The notes beneath the pieces were generated by a model, which was given only the letters and a program-made list of their open reading frames with translations, did not search any database and was not told the DNA's origin. The translations under genes and the position numbers were made by a program. Of a DNA stretch of 38,467 nt, positions 7,738 to 16,534 are shown in pieces. The DNA lies in contig JAEENG010000209.1 of NCBI GenBank assembly GCA_016283615.1, forward strand, positions 1 to 38,467. The letters are read 5' to 3'. The DNA comes from Treponema sp. GTDB taxonomy: Bacteria; Spirochaetota; Spirochaetia; Treponematales; Treponemataceae. The number at the start of each line of letters is the position of its first letter. The first letter of the stretch is position 1.

Positions 7738-8541
7738 TTACGCAAGGCTTTCGGCTTCAGAACCGAGATAAGCTTTGATAACTTCCGGATTTGTTTTGAT
7801 TTCGTCCGGAACTCCGCTTGCAAGAACACGACCGTAGTTCAATACATAAAGCCGTTCACAAATACCCATTACAAGCTTCATGTCGTGTTCAATCAGCAGA
7901 ATGGTAAGATTGAATTCATTGCGGATAAAGGCGATGAGTTCCATCAGTTCTTTAGTTTCCTGAGGGTTCATGCCGGCTGCAGGTTCGTCGAGCAGAAGAA
8001 GTGCCGGATTTGCGGCAAGGGCACGGCAAATCTCAAGCTTGCGCTGTTCACCGTAAGGCAGGTTTGAGGCAAGTTCATTTTCTTTTTCTGCAATCTTAAA
8101 CAATTTAAGAAGATTATGAACCCTGAGGCTCATCCATGCTTCGTCACGGCGGTAACGCGGTGTGCGGAACAAAACATCAAGCTGGTTGCAGTGCCGGCTT
8201 GAGTGGAGCGCAATACGAACGTTGTCAGCAACAGTCAGGTTTCCAAAAAGACGGATATTCTGGAAAGTTCTGGCAATACCGATTTTATTCAAATCGGCCG
8301 GTGATTTTTTATTTACCAGGTGAACTTTGCCCTTTTTGTCCCAGAAAGTAATCTGTCCGCTGGTCGGCGTGTAAACTCCGCTCAACATGTTGAATACAGT
8401 TGTCTTTCCGGCACCGTTTGGTCCGATAAGACCGACAAGTTCGCCTTCGTGTAATTCAATATTAAAATCGCTTACGGCCTTTAATCCGCCAAAAACAATT
8501 GAAATGTCAGAGGCCTGCAAAATCATTTTTTTATCGCTCAT
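7738..8541 (-). CDS. livG: Branched-chain amino acid ABC transporter ATPase LivG
   Basis: The second ATPase of the Liv importer, partner of LivF in a heterodimer under the LivHM permease. Walker A is GPNGAGKTT, the signature region is LPYGEQRKLEICRAL, and Walker B is LLLLDEPAAGMNP, which is typical of LivG. The C-terminal VLASGVPDEIKTNPEVIKAYLG is also family-typical. I chose ATG 8541, five bases after GGGGAGG, rather than the GTG at 8544, which lies too close to it. The gene starts 12 bases after livM ends. Its stop codon overlaps the upstream possible start of livF. Confidence 0.95.
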   Translation of the reverse strand: MSDKKMILQASDISIVFGGLKAVSDFNIELHEGELVGLIGPNGAGKTTVFNMLSGVYTPTSGQITFWDKKGKVHLVNKKSPADLNKIGIARTFQNIRLFGNLTVADNVRIALHSSRHCNQLDVLFRTPRYRRDEAWMSLRVHNLLKLFKIAEKENELASNLPYGEQRKLEICRALAANPALLLLDEPAAGMNPQETKELMELIAFIRNEFNLTILLIEHDMKLVMGICERLYVLNYGRVLASGVPDEIKTNPEVIKAYLGSEAESLA

Positions 8542-8553
8542 CACAGCCTCCCC

Positions 8554-9567
8554 TTAAACCTTTTCCTTTTTGAATTTTGAACAGAGTTTTTTGAAAAATC
8601 CCGGAAGTCCGTCCCAGATTTTTACAAATGAAACTTCGCGCATTCCCATGAGTCCCTGCGGACGGAAAAGCATTACAAGAATCAAAATTACCGGATAAAT
8701 CAATAGTCGATAATTCTGTAAGAATCGCAAAAATTCCTGAAGATATGTCAGGACAAAGGCCGCAAGAATTGAACCTGTTACCGAACCCATACCGCCCAAT
8801 ACAACGAAAATCAAATCGTTGATTGAATTGTTAAAGCTTGCAAGGTCAGGTTTGATAAAGCCGATAAACGGAGCGTAAAGTGCGCCGGCAAAACCTGCAA
8901 TCAAAGATGCGATTACAAAGCCGACCATTTTGTACTTAAATACGCTGATACCGTTTGAATTTGCGGCAATTTCATCTTCGCGGACAGCGAGGATTGCGCG
9001 TCCGTAAGTTGAATGAATAAAGTTCAAAACAAGAACAATTACAGCCACAAGCGAACCGATGATTACAAAATAAGAAAGAGTCGGGCCCCATTCAAGGTTT
9101 GTTGTAAACACTGAAGGAAACTGCTTGCCGTTCGGGCCGCCTGTAATTCCCTTTAAGTTAACGAGAACTACACGGATGATTTCGCCAAAGGCAAGTGTTA
9201 CGATTGCAAGATAGTCGCCTTCGAGTTTGAGTGTCGGAAAGCCGATTAAGAACCCGAAGAAAGCGGCAATCAGGGCTGCAATTATAATTGATACAGGAAG
9301 TGGAATTCCAATATTCTGAGTCAAAATAATAACTGAATATGCACCGAGCGCTTCAAAACCGGCCTGGCCGAGACTGAGCTGACCTGTGATACCGCAAATC
9401 ATGTTTACCGAAAGAGCCATCAGAGCATTGATTCCACCGAGCGTAAGAATCTGTGCGGTGTAAGCGTTGATAGCGCCTGCCTTAATCAAAATTGTCGGAA
9501 CGATAATAGCCAGAAGAGCAAGAACTCCGGGAATGGCCATGTTACGGATAATTTTATTCTTCATCAT
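8554..9567 (-). CDS. livM: Branched-chain amino acid ABC transporter permease LivM
   Basis: A 337-residue inner-membrane permease subunit that forms the substrate path with LivH. Many hydrophobic segments are visible. The conserved core GGPNGKQFPSVF, AVREDEIAANSNGI and VVLGGMGSVTGSILAAFVLTYL is diagnostic for BPD_transp_2 permeases. The C-terminus is basic and cytoplasmic (KKLCSKFKKEKV). Two ATGs stand in tandem at 9567 and 9564. The first is eight bases from GGGAGGG and is preferred. It lies 16 bases after livH and 12 bases before livG. Confidence 0.95.
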   Translation of the reverse strand: MMKNKIIRNMAIPGVLALLAIIVPTILIKAGAINAYTAQILTLGGINALMALSVNMICGITGQLSLGQAGFEALGAYSVIILTQNIGIPLPVSIIIAALIAAFFGFLIGFPTLKLEGDYLAIVTLAFGEIIRVVLVNLKGITGGPNGKQFPSVFTTNLEWGPTLSYFVIIGSLVAVIVLVLNFIHSTYGRAILAVREDEIAANSNGISVFKYKMVGFVIASLIAGFAGALYAPFIGFIKPDLASFNNSINDLIFVVLGGMGSVTGSILAAFVLTYLQEFLRFLQNYRLLIYPVILILVMLFRPQGLMGMREVSFVKIWDGLPGFFKKLCSKFKKEKV

Positions 9568-9583
9568 TTTACATGCCCTCCCA

Positions 9584-10483
9584 TCAAACCTTAACGTGGG
9601 TTTTTCTGCCCAGAATTCCGCTTGGTTTTACAAGAAGAATTACAATCAGAATACAGTAAGAAATCGCATCCGCATACTGTGACGAAATGTAAGCCTTGGT
9701 CATTGTTTCTGCGATGCCGAGGATTATGCCGCCGAGCATTGCCCCGGGAATTGAACCGATTCCACCGAGTACGGCCGCTACGAATGCTTTAAGGCCGGGA
9801 ATATAACCCATAACCGGGTCAATCTGCGGGTAGGCTGTAGCGTACAGAACACCGCCCGCACCCGCCAGAACAGAACCGATGACGAAAGTTATTGCGATTG
9901 TCCTGTTTACGCTGATACCCATAAGACTTGCGGCACCGAGGTCATAACTTACGGCGCGCATTGCCTTACCGGTTTTTGTATAGTTTACGATGTAATTGAG
10001 GAGGACCATCAGAACGGCACTCAAAATAATTACAATCAGCTGAATATTCGAGATTGAAACAAAAGATAAAGAAAAGTTCTTTGTTGCCATTGTCGGAAAC
10101 TGGCGCGGGTCCGGACCAACAAAAGGAAGAACGCGCATCAGGTTCTGCAGGATAAGTTCAACGGCAATTGCAGTGATTAAGGAATTCAATCGCGGCGCGT
10201 TACGCAAAGGTCTGTATGCAAGCCGTTCAATTACGAGGCTTAAAAGAGCACACATTACCATTGCGGCAACGAACGCACAAACCATTCCAAAAGGAGTAGT
10301 TCCAAGTGCGCACAATACAAAATAACCTGCGTATGCGCCCACCATCATTACGTCACCGTGGGCAAAGTTAATAAGCTTGACGATACCGTAAACCATCGTA
10401 TAGCCAAGCGCGATTAAAGCGTAGATACTTCCGAGGGACAGCCCGTTAATAAGCTGCTGGAAGAACATATAAAGCGAGTTCAA
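9584..10483 (-). CDS. livH: Branched-chain amino acid ABC transporter permease LivH
   Basis: A 299-residue inner-membrane permease, partner of LivM. Family landmarks are NGLSLGSIYALIALGYTMVY near the N-terminus, KLINFAHGDVMMVGAY, SYDLGAASLMGISVN and AAVLGGIGSIPGAMLGG. It starts with TTG at 10483. The ribosome binding site GGAGGA (10488-10493) lies four bases upstream, whereas the next ATG (10468) would be about 19 bases away, too far for that site. The TTG start may limit expression relative to livK. It has its own promoter after the livK terminator, so it heads the livHMGF transcription unit. Confidence 0.94.
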   Translation of the reverse strand: MNSLYMFFQQLINGLSLGSIYALIALGYTMVYGIVKLINFAHGDVMMVGAYAGYFVLCALGTTPFGMVCAFVAAMVMCALLSLVIERLAYRPLRNAPRLNSLITAIAVELILQNLMRVLPFVGPDPRQFPTMATKNFSLSFVSISNIQLIVIILSAVLMVLLNYIVNYTKTGKAMRAVSYDLGAASLMGISVNRTIAITFVIGSVLAGAGGVLYATAYPQIDPVMGYIPGLKAFVAAVLGGIGSIPGAMLGGIILGIAETMTKAYISSQYADAISYCILIVILLVKPSGILGRKTHVKV

Positions 10484-10561
10484 ATCGTCCTCCGACTTTT
10501 TTTCTGTTTTTCCCTTTTATTTTACAGGGAATTAAAAACAAGGTAAAGACAAACAAAACTT

Positions 10562-10589
10562 ATTATATCTGAATATCTTCTTCACACAA
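10562..10589 (-). promoter_or_regulatory. Candidate promoter of livHMGF
   Basis: On the minus strand TTGTGT (10584-10589) and a consensus TATAAT (10562-10567) are 16 bases apart, directly downstream of the livK terminator. The leader then holds a small hairpin, TTCCCT/AGGGAA (10510-10515 with 10526-10531), ahead of the livH ribosome binding site. Confidence 0.45.
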
Positions 10590-10630
10590 AAAAAGGCGTG
10601 GGTTTCCTGAATAAGGAAACCCACGCCTTT
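10588..10630 (-). terminator. Strong terminator after livK
   Basis: AAAGGCGTGGGTTTCC (arms 10592-10607 and 10615-10630) forms a perfect 16-bp stem, followed on the minus strand by an uninterrupted T run. It stands between livK and livH and would allow the binding protein to be made in excess over the membrane parts. Confidence 0.93.
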
Positions 10631-10676
10631 GTGAGTAAAACCGTATGCCGCGTCAACGCGCGCTCATACTAAAAAC

Positions 10677-11813
10677 TTACGGCTGTACTGTAGTTTTGTA
10701 AGCTGTTGTCAAAGCACCGTCCTTGCGGATAACTTCGAGCATTACAGCTGATTTAATCGGGTTGCGTTTGTCATCGAATGTGAGGTGACCTGTTACATAA
10801 TCACCATCAGTCTTTTCCAATGCATCACGAACAGCTTCGCTGTCAGCGCTTCCTGCAGCAGCAATTGCGTCCTTGAGCATGTAAACTGAGTCGTATCCGA
10901 GAGCAGCAAATGCGTTAGGAACTTTGTTGTATTTAGCCTGGAAAGCTTCAACAAACTTCTGAACAGCACCTTCTGTTGAGTCAGTAGCATAGTGGTTAGA
11001 GTAGAAACCATTGAGAACTTCGTCACCGGCGTTGTCGTTGTTCATTCCGTCCCATCCGTCAGCACCAACGATTGGTGTGTTGATTCCCTGAGCACGGAGC
11101 TGTTTTGCGATCAAAGCAACTGTTCCGTAGTAATCCGGGAGGTATACTACATCAGGATTAGCGTTCTTAATCTTTGTAAGCTGAGCGTTAAAGTCCTTAT
11201 CGCCAGTTGCATAAGATTCTTTTGCAACGATTTTACCGCCGAGTGATTCGAATGTAGCAACGAAGTTGTCTGTCAAACCAACAGAGTAGTCGTTACCAAT
11301 GTCGTAAAGAACGGCAGCTTTGCGTGAACCGAGTGTTTCGTAAGAGAATTTTCCTCCTACAGTTCCCTGGAACGGGTCAATAAAACATGTACGGAAAATG
11401 AAGTTTCCGGCATCTGTAATTGCAGGTGCTGTAGCAGCAGGAGCAATCTGAAGAACTTTCTGAGCCTGTGCAAGCTGTGTGATAGCCTGTGTACAACCAG
11501 AAGTCAAAGAACCAATTACGAGTTTGATTCCATCTTTTGTAGTCAATTTCTTATATGCGCTTACTGATTTTTCAGGATTTCCTTCATCATCTTCAGCAAC
11601 AACCTTGAGCAATTTGCCGTTTACACCACCGGCTGCGTTGATTTCTTCAACAGCAAGTTCGATACCGTTCTTGCATTCAACACCGTAAACAGCAACTGGA
11701 CCAGACAAAGGTCCGATAGAACCAACTTTAATTACATCTTCTGATTTTCCTGAACAGCCAAGAACCAGAAGACCAGCCATTGCCAAAGACAAAGCTCCAA
11801 CAATCTTTTTCAT
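10677..11813 (-). CDS. livK: Branched-chain amino acid-type substrate-binding lipoprotein LivK
   Basis: A periplasmic binding protein (type 1 fold, Peripla_BP_6) that delivers amino acid to LivHMGF. The signal peptide ends in the lipobox LVLGC, so Cys20 should be lipidated by Lgt. After it come VGSIGPLSGPVAVYG and GIELAVEEINAAGGVNGK, typical of Leu/Ile/Val-binding proteins. VIGSLTSGCTQAI probably contributes ligand contacts. It is 378 residues, a standard length. ATG 11813 follows GGAGG. Substrate class is inferred from the family; related binding proteins take urea, amides or aromatic compounds, so leucine or valine specificity is not proven. The gene is divergent from the soluble chemoreceptor gene. 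Confidence 0.94.
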   Translation of the reverse strand: MKKIVGALSLAMAGLLVLGCSGKSEDVIKVGSIGPLSGPVAVYGVECKNGIELAVEEINAAGGVNGKLLKVVAEDDEGNPEKSVSAYKKLTTKDGIKLVIGSLTSGCTQAITQLAQAQKVLQIAPAATAPAITDAGNFIFRTCFIDPFQGTVGGKFSYETLGSRKAAVLYDIGNDYSVGLTDNFVATFESLGGKIVAKESYATGDKDFNAQLTKIKNANPDVVYLPDYYGTVALIAKQLRAQGINTPIVGADGWDGMNNDNAGDEVLNGFYSNHYATDSTEGAVQKFVEAFQAKYNKVPNAFAALGYDSVYMLKDAIAAAGSADSEAVRDALEKTDGDYVTGHLTFDDKRNPIKSAVMLEVIRKDGALTTAYKTTVQP

Positions 11814-11881
11814 TTTTTTTCCTCCATACTTTTAGAAAAAAATGTCTCAAAATTTATTGAGTTTCTTATTCTTTAAATCTA

Positions 11882-11910
11882 ATTACTTTTTATAATTTAG
11901 TAAAGGTCAA
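11882..11910 (-). promoter_or_regulatory. Possible livK promoter
   Basis: On the minus strand TTGACC (11905-11910, 5/6 match) is followed 17 bases later by AGTAAT (11882-11887, 4/6 match). The spacing is ideal but the -10 is imperfect. Confidence 0.3.
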
Positions 11911-11981
11911 AATTTTTAATTCAAGCCTGCCGTTGTTGAATTTTTATAACGATTTTTTAACACAAGTTGTTAAAGGAGTAG

Positions 11982-12036
11982 TATAATTACCGATAATAAT
12001 AGTGAGAATTTCTTAATAAACTATTAATGTGAGAAT
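11982..12036 (+). promoter_or_regulatory. Possible promoter and direct repeats upstream of the chemoreceptor gene
   Basis: TATAAT at 11982-11987 lies about 50 bases before ATG 12040 and has no convincing -35. GTGAGAAT occurs twice on the same strand, at 12002-12009 and 12029-12036, 27 bases apart. The second copy sits where the ribosome binding site would be. Confidence 0.3.
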
Positions 12037-12039
12037 ACT

Positions 12040-14481
12040 ATGAATAAGAATACTATTGCTTTTTTAACCAGATCTCTTGTAGACGCAACCGGAAGCAACA
12101 TGTGGCGCGGAATAAAGAATGGTTGTTTAAAAGATGGAAGACCTTTATTCACCTTCAGGGGCCCTGTTTTAAATAAGGGACAAGGTTCAATCATCTATCA
12201 CCTCATCGATGATAATTCTGTTTCTGGAATTATTTCCTGGGCATCAAGTGATGCTGATCCTGCAACAACTGAGTACTACAAAAAATATCAGAAAACACCG
12301 CTTATCTGTATGACATTCCGACTCCCGGGACACCCGCTTATTGTTACAGACTGTAAGACCGGAATTATGGAAATGATGGACCACCTTATCGATGTTCATC
12401 ATTTTACAAAAATCGCATTTATCCGCGGACCGGAAGCGCACGTTTACGCAAAAGAACGCTATGAAGGCTATCTTGAAAGTCTCGCAAAACATAGAATTCC
12501 TGTAAACAACGACCTTATTTCTCCTTGCGGAGGATGGGCTTTAGGCGACGGCGCAAAGGCTGTCAACGCATGGATTAATAAAGGCTTTGTAATCGGAAAG
12601 GATATCGAAGCTGTCGTTGCAGTCGGCGATAACGTTGCAATCGGTGCCGAAGAAGAACTTATTGCAAAAGGATACTCAGTTCCACACGATATCGCAGTTT
12701 GCGGTTTTAACGGTACAAACGATGCCGCATGGAGCAATCCTCCGATCACAACTGTAGAAATGCCGTTTTACGGACTCGGAACAAAGGGTTACGAAACTTT
12801 AACTTCTTTGATGAACAATCAGCCAGTTCCGGAAGTATTCCGCTACCAGACAAAACTCGTCCTTGGAGAATCTTGCGGTTGTACATCAGTTTCTGTAAAA
12901 AAAGCATTTTTGAATATCGGTGCCAAAGATGAAGAGAGCGGCGGATTATTCAAAAAACGAAATACAGTTTCAATGACAGAAAGTGAATTAGTTTCATTAT
13001 TCAATTCTGCAACATGGAAAGATAAACTCAAACTTATCATATTAAATGTTGTGGACCATAACCGTTATTCACTTCCACAAATTCACGAATTTTTTGATAC
13101 ATTTACAATCCGCTTTATCGGAGCCCTCGTACAGGATTCACTTGATCCAAAATCAAAACCAATCTTTATGGAAGAATTGTCACGCGGCCTGAATAAATTT
13201 ATTCCTATTTCAAAGGAATTTTCTGTATGGCAGGACATTATTTCGGTTTGCCGTGCATACACACTCCCGGCCCTGCAGAAGCATCCGGTTTACTACAAAA
13301 AAGCAGATAACCTTTTCCAGCAGGCGCGTATCCTGATTAACGAAGTTGACTGTCGTACCCAGAAGCAGACTGTTCTGCTCGAAGCGCGTAAAGAAGCCAA
13401 CTTGAGAAATATCAGTACACAGATTCTTTCATGCTCAGACAAAGAGCAGCTGATGAATCTGCTTGAAAAGTCTCTTCCTAAACTCGATATTTCCGGCTGT
13501 TATGTAGTTTTGTATAATGACTGCAAATACACCGAAGAAAATCATCTTATTCCGGAAAAGAGTACATTGATTCTCGCAATACGTGGCGGAACAAGAGTTG
13601 CCCTTCCTGATGAAGGAATGGTATTCAAAACAAAAGAAATCGTTCCAGACCAGATTATGGGCAGCGGTGAAGGCGAACTTTTTGAAGTTGAATCTCTGCA
13701 CTATCAGGACCAGTATCTCGGTTATATCGTATTTGAATCAAAGGCCGAAATTGGAACAACTTTTTCAACACTCCGCGACCAGATTTCATGTTCATTGTAC
13801 AGCGCACTTCTTCTGGAAGAACGCAACAAGAGCCGCGTAAGACTCGAAAGAACAATGCATACAATGACAGAAAAGGCTGACCTTGTATCTAGCCAGTCTG
13901 AAGGTATTTCCATCAATATCAATGGAATTTCAAAATCAATGGGTGACGTTACTGCAAATATCAAAAATATTTCAGGCAACATCGGTACAGTTACCGACAC
14001 AATTGATTCTGCAAACAAATTGATTTCAGAAGCAAACCAGGCTATCGGACAGCTTGTTGAAAGCACCGTTCAGATTAAAAACTCTATCCACATGATTAAC
14101 GACATTGCGGAAACCACAAACGTTCTTTCCCTCAATGCGGCAATCGAAGCGGCTCACGCTGGTGACGCCGGCCGTGGATTCAGTGTAGTTGCCAAGGAAG
14201 TTAAATCTCTTGCGGCCCAGACTGTAAATTCAACCAAGTCCATCCAGGAACTCGTTGAACATACATCAGACAATACCAAACAGACAGAAGAAATTATCAA
14301 CAAAACCTATTCTGCAATGCAGAAAATCGCTGAACTTGCAGACAACATCAAGCTGTCAATCAACGATCAGGTTAGTTCTTCAACATCGATTTCTACACAG
14401 TTGCAGGGTGCATCAGAAGGTGCAGTCCAGATTTCCAATGCAATTACAGAAATCGCTTCTCTTGGTGAAAAGCTGATTTAA
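12040..14481 (+). CDS. Soluble methyl-accepting chemoreceptor with LacI-type ligand domain
   Basis: An 813-residue fusion. Residues 1 to about 285 match the ligand-binding core of LacI/GalR regulators ([52 protein letters not shown]) and end in GESCGC at 276-281. The usual N-terminal DNA-binding helix is absent. Residues about 465-595 look like a GAF-type sensor. Residues about 600-813 are the helical signalling domain of methyl-accepting chemotaxis proteins, with the conserved tip around residues 690-720 ([20 protein letters not shown], then [12 protein letters not shown]). I see no signal peptide or transmembrane segment, so both ligand sensing and CheA/CheW contact should be cytoplasmic. 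The ligand is probably a sugar or small metabolite, but this is unknown. No CheR-docking pentapeptide is seen at the C-terminus. The ribosome binding site is weak. Confidence 0.9.
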   Translation: MNKNTIAFLTRSLVDATGSNMWRGIKNGCLKDGRPLFTFRGPVLNKGQGSIIYHLIDDNSVSGIISWASSDADPATTEYYKKYQKTPLICMTFRLPGHPLIVTDCKTGIMEMMDHLIDVHHFTKIAFIRGPEAHVYAKERYEGYLESLAKHRIPVNNDLISPCGGWALGDGAKAVNAWINKGFVIGKDIEAVVAVGDNVAIGAEEELIAKGYSVPHDIAVCGFNGTNDAAWSNPPITTVEMPFYGLGTKGYETLTSLMNNQPVPEVFRYQTKLVLGESCGCTSVSVKKAFLNIGAKDEESGGLFKKRNTVSMTESELVSLFNSATWKDKLKLIILNVVDHNRYSLPQIHEFFDTFTIRFIGALVQDSLDPKSKPIFMEELSRGLNKFIPISKEFSVWQDIISVCRAYTLPALQKHPVYYKKADNLFQQARILINEVDCRTQKQTVLLEARKEANLRNISTQILSCSDKEQLMNLLEKSLPKLDISGCYVVLYNDCKYTEENHLIPEKSTLILAIRGGTRVALPDEGMVFKTKEIVPDQIMGSGEGELFEVESLHYQDQYLGYIVFESKAEIGTTFSTLRDQISCSLYSALLLEERNKSRVRLERTMHTMTEKADLVSSQSEGISININGISKSMGDVTANIKNISGNIGTVTDTIDSANKLISEANQAIGQLVESTVQIKNSIHMINDIAETTNVLSLNAAIEAAHAGDAGRGFSVVAKEVKSLAAQTVNSTKSIQELVEHTSDNTKQTEEIINKTYSAMQKIAELADNIKLSINDQVSSSTSISTQLQGASEGAVQISNAITEIASLGEKLI

Positions 14482-14490
14482 AAAAATAAT

Positions 14491-14514
14491 GCCGTCCTTG
14501 CCATGAAGGACGGC
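14491..14514 (-). terminator. Terminator of the S10-spc-alpha operon
   Basis: GCCGTCCTT (14491-14499) and AAGGACGGC (14506-14514) form a perfect 9-bp stem with a 6-base loop. On the minus strand the exit is ATTATTTTTTT, a good U-tract. On the plus strand no T run follows, so the chemoreceptor gene gets at most a weak terminator from it. Confidence 0.88.
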
Positions 14515-14534
14515 TCAAACACAGTTAAACTACT

Positions 14535-14786
14535 TTATGCCTGTGCTTCTTCTGCAGGAGCTTCATCGCCAGCAGGAGCTGCTTCTACAGCAGGCTTTGC
14601 TTTTCTTGCTTCAACTCTAGCAGCATTTTTGAGGGCAGCGTTACAGTATTTGCATACTTTTACCTGAGCGCCATCAATTTCTTTTTCGTAAAGAACTTTA
14701 ATGTTTTCTTTACCACAGCGAGGACATTTTCCTCTTCCGTGATTTGCTTCGTTACGGATACCAGTTCCGCGATGTGCTTTAGACAT
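14535..14786 (-). CDS. Small zinc-ribbon protein closing the ribosomal operon
   Basis: An 83-residue basic protein of unknown function. Two CxxC pairs, CPRCG (Cys21, Cys24) and CKYCN (Cys45, Cys48), 20 residues apart, predict a zinc ribbon. The N-terminus (MSKAHRGTGIRNEANHGRG) is positively charged, as in RNA-binding proteins. The C-terminal third is rich in Ala, Glu and Pro (AAPAGDEAPAEEAQA) and probably disordered. ATG 14786 has GGAG upstream, and the gene begins 11 bases after rplQ ends, so it is the last gene of the operon before the terminator. It does not match the standard ribosomal proteins that I know (L31, L32, L33, L36, S14). A ribosome- or RNA-polymerase-associated role is inferred from position only. 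Confidence 0.85.
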   Translation of the reverse strand: MSKAHRGTGIRNEANHGRGKCPRCGKENIKVLYEKEIDGAQVKVCKYCNAALKNAARVEARKAKPAVEAAPAGDEAPAEEAQA

Positions 14787-14797
14787 AACAATACTCC

Positions 14798-15340
14798 TTA
14801 TTTTGCTTCTTCAGCAGCAGGAGCTGCTTTTGCAGACTTAGCTTTTGGAGCAGCTGCTTTTTTTGCAGGTGCTTTTTTAGCTGCCGGCTTTTTAGCTTCA
14901 GATTTTGCTTCTTTTGCTTCAGCCTTTGGTTCTGCTTTCTTTGCCTTTGCAGCAGGTTTTTCTTTAGATTCTTCAGTTGGAAGCTTGTAGTCAACCAATT
15001 CAAGAATTACCATGTCAGCTGCATCACCCTGACGGAAACCAATCTTAAGAATGCGAGTGTAACCACCCTTGCGTTCTTTCATGCGTGGTCCGAGTTCTGT
15101 GAAAAGCTTATTCAAGATTTTTTCATCCTGAATGTACTTTGCAGCAATACGGCGGTTATGTACTGTGTCAACCTTGCTGCGTGTAATCAATTTTTCAGCA
15201 GCTTTACGAACTTCCTTAGCTTTTGAGCTGGTAGTTGTAATGCGTTCAAATCTGAAAAGTGAAGTTACCATGTTACGTGACATTGCACGGCGATGTGCAG
15301 TTGTACGCGAAAGTGGATTAAAACCAGTTCTATGATTCAT
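14798..15340 (-). CDS. rplQ: 50S ribosomal protein L17, with long Lys/Ala tail
   Basis: L17 sits near the peptide exit tunnel of the large subunit. Residues 1 to about 120 are a normal L17 ([53 protein letters not shown] with a leading GQG). The protein then continues for about 60 residues of Lys, Ala, Glu and Pro ([20 protein letters not shown]), giving 180 residues where about 120-130 is usual. The tail resembles histone H1-like low-complexity sequence and is probably disordered. ATG 15340 overlaps the end of rpoA by 11 bases, so the two are translationally coupled. Confidence 0.96.
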   Translation of the reverse strand: MNHRTGFNPLSRTTAHRRAMSRNMVTSLFRFERITTTSSKAKEVRKAAEKLITRSKVDTVHNRRIAAKYIQDEKILNKLFTELGPRMKERKGGYTRILKIGFRQGDAADMVILELVDYKLPTEESKEKPAAKAKKAEPKAEAKEAKSEAKKPAAKKAPAKKAAAPKAKSAKAAPAAEEAK

Positions 15341-16388
15341 TGGATTCTTCCTTTTGCTTTGGATTTGCTAAATTTACATTTTTAAGATGACTGTAATCTG
15401 TCATACCAAGAGTAAGTCCCCATTCAAGGAGTTTTTCTTTAATTTCAGTAAGAGATTTCTTACCGAAGTTTCTTGTTTTGGCAATGTCATCTTCTGTCTT
15501 TTTAGTCAATTCCCCGATAGTACGGATATTGGCGTTCTTAAGGCAGTTTGAAGAGCGAACTGAAAGTTCAAGTTCTTCAACAGGAGTGTTGAGCAATGCA
15601 CGAATACGTTCATCACCTTCATCTCCATCATCTGCGCTAGATACATCATTGTCGTTAAAGTTAACAAAGATTGAGAAGTGATCTTTTGCAATCTTTGCAG
15701 CTTCTGCGAGTGCATCATCCGGAGCAATAGTTCCATCTGTCCAAACTTCGAGTACGAGTTTGTCGTAGTCATTTCTTTCGCCGACACGACAAGGTTCAAT
15801 AGCATATTTTACCTTGCGTACAGGTGAGAAGATTGCGTCCATTGGAATAGTTCCAACAACTTCAATATAACCACTGTTTACTTCGGCAGGAACATAACCT
15901 CTACCAAGATCTACCTGAATTTCAATTGTAAGATTAGCACCAGCCATCATTGTGAATACCGGTACATCTTTAGTCAAAACTTCAAGCTGACCTTCTTTAG
16001 CAAAGTCATTACTTGTTACAGTTCCAGGTCCTTTAAATTCGAAAAGAAGTGTGTCCTGTTCCGCATCATTCGGAAGTCTAAAGCGAATCATCTTAAGACT
16101 GTTAAGTATTTCGAGAGTATCCTCAGAAACATTAGCAATTGAATCAAATTCACTCTGAATTACACGAGGAACACCTTCAGCATCAAATGAAGTAATCCTT
16201 ACAGATGTTACTGCATATCCCTGAATTGAAGACAAGAGTACACGGCGGAGAGTATTTCCGATAGTTGTACCGAAGCCTGGTTCAAACGGATAAGCTGTAA
16301 ATTTTCCGTAGTTCGGATTTGTTTCTAGATGTTCAAATGTAATGCCTTTTGGTTTTTTAAAACCTTTCAGCAGATTTTTTCGAGCCAT
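15330..16388 (-). CDS. rpoA: DNA-directed RNA polymerase subunit alpha
   Basis: Alpha dimerises to nucleate RNA polymerase assembly and contacts promoters and activators. The 352-residue protein has the N-terminal domain ([20 protein letters not shown], the dimer interface) and, after an acidic linker ([11 protein letters not shown]), the C-terminal domain with [18 protein letters not shown] and [17 protein letters not shown]. The arginine equivalent to E. coli Arg265, which binds UP elements, is present. ATG 16388 follows AAAGGAG. A 146-base spacer with a terminator-like hairpin separates it from rpsK, suggesting separate adjustment of its expression. Confidence 0.98.
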   Translation of the reverse strand: MARKNLLKGFKKPKGITFEHLETNPNYGKFTAYPFEPGFGTTIGNTLRRVLLSSIQGYAVTSVRITSFDAEGVPRVIQSEFDSIANVSEDTLEILNSLKMIRFRLPNDAEQDTLLFEFKGPGTVTSNDFAKEGQLEVLTKDVPVFTMMAGANLTIEIQVDLGRGYVPAEVNSGYIEVVGTIPMDAIFSPVRKVKYAIEPCRVGERNDYDKLVLEVWTDGTIAPDDALAEAAKIAKDHFSIFVNFNDNDVSSADDGDEGDERIRALLNTPVEELELSVRSSNCLKNANIRTIGELTKKTEDDIAKTRNFGKKSLTEIKEKLLEWGLTLGMTDYSHLKNVNLANPKQKEESNES

Positions 16389-16432
16389 CTGAACTCCTTT
16401 TTTAGGTTTACGCTCAACGAAGAGCTAATTTT

Positions 16433-16462
16433 TTTATACTTTTCCCTGAACAAATGTTTCAG
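16433..16462 (-). promoter_or_regulatory. Possible internal promoter for rpoA-rplQ
   Basis: On the minus strand CTGAAA (16457-16462) and TATAAA (16433-16438) are 18 bases apart, downstream of the rpsK-rpoA hairpin. Both hexamers match consensus only in part. Confidence 0.3.
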
Positions 16463-16498
16463 GAAAACCTAACATTTACTGACCTTGGTAAAACAACA

Positions 16499-16527
16499 AA
16501 AATGGACGTAGCTGATACATCCATTTT
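16499..16527 (-). terminator. Attenuator-like hairpin between rpsK and rpoA
   Basis: AAAATGGACGTA (16499-16510) pairs with TACATCCATTTT (16516-16527): 12 bp with one G-U pair in the minus-strand RNA and a 5-base loop. The minus-strand exit is TGTTGTTTT, a partial U-tract. It would be a leaky terminator inside the operon. Confidence 0.6.
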
Positions 16528-16534
16528 GTGTATT

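Noticed and set aside
14798-14970. Lys/Ala codon repeats of the L17 tail as a DNA tandem repeat
   Set aside because: There is no exact repeating DNA unit; the pattern comes from low-complexity protein coding.
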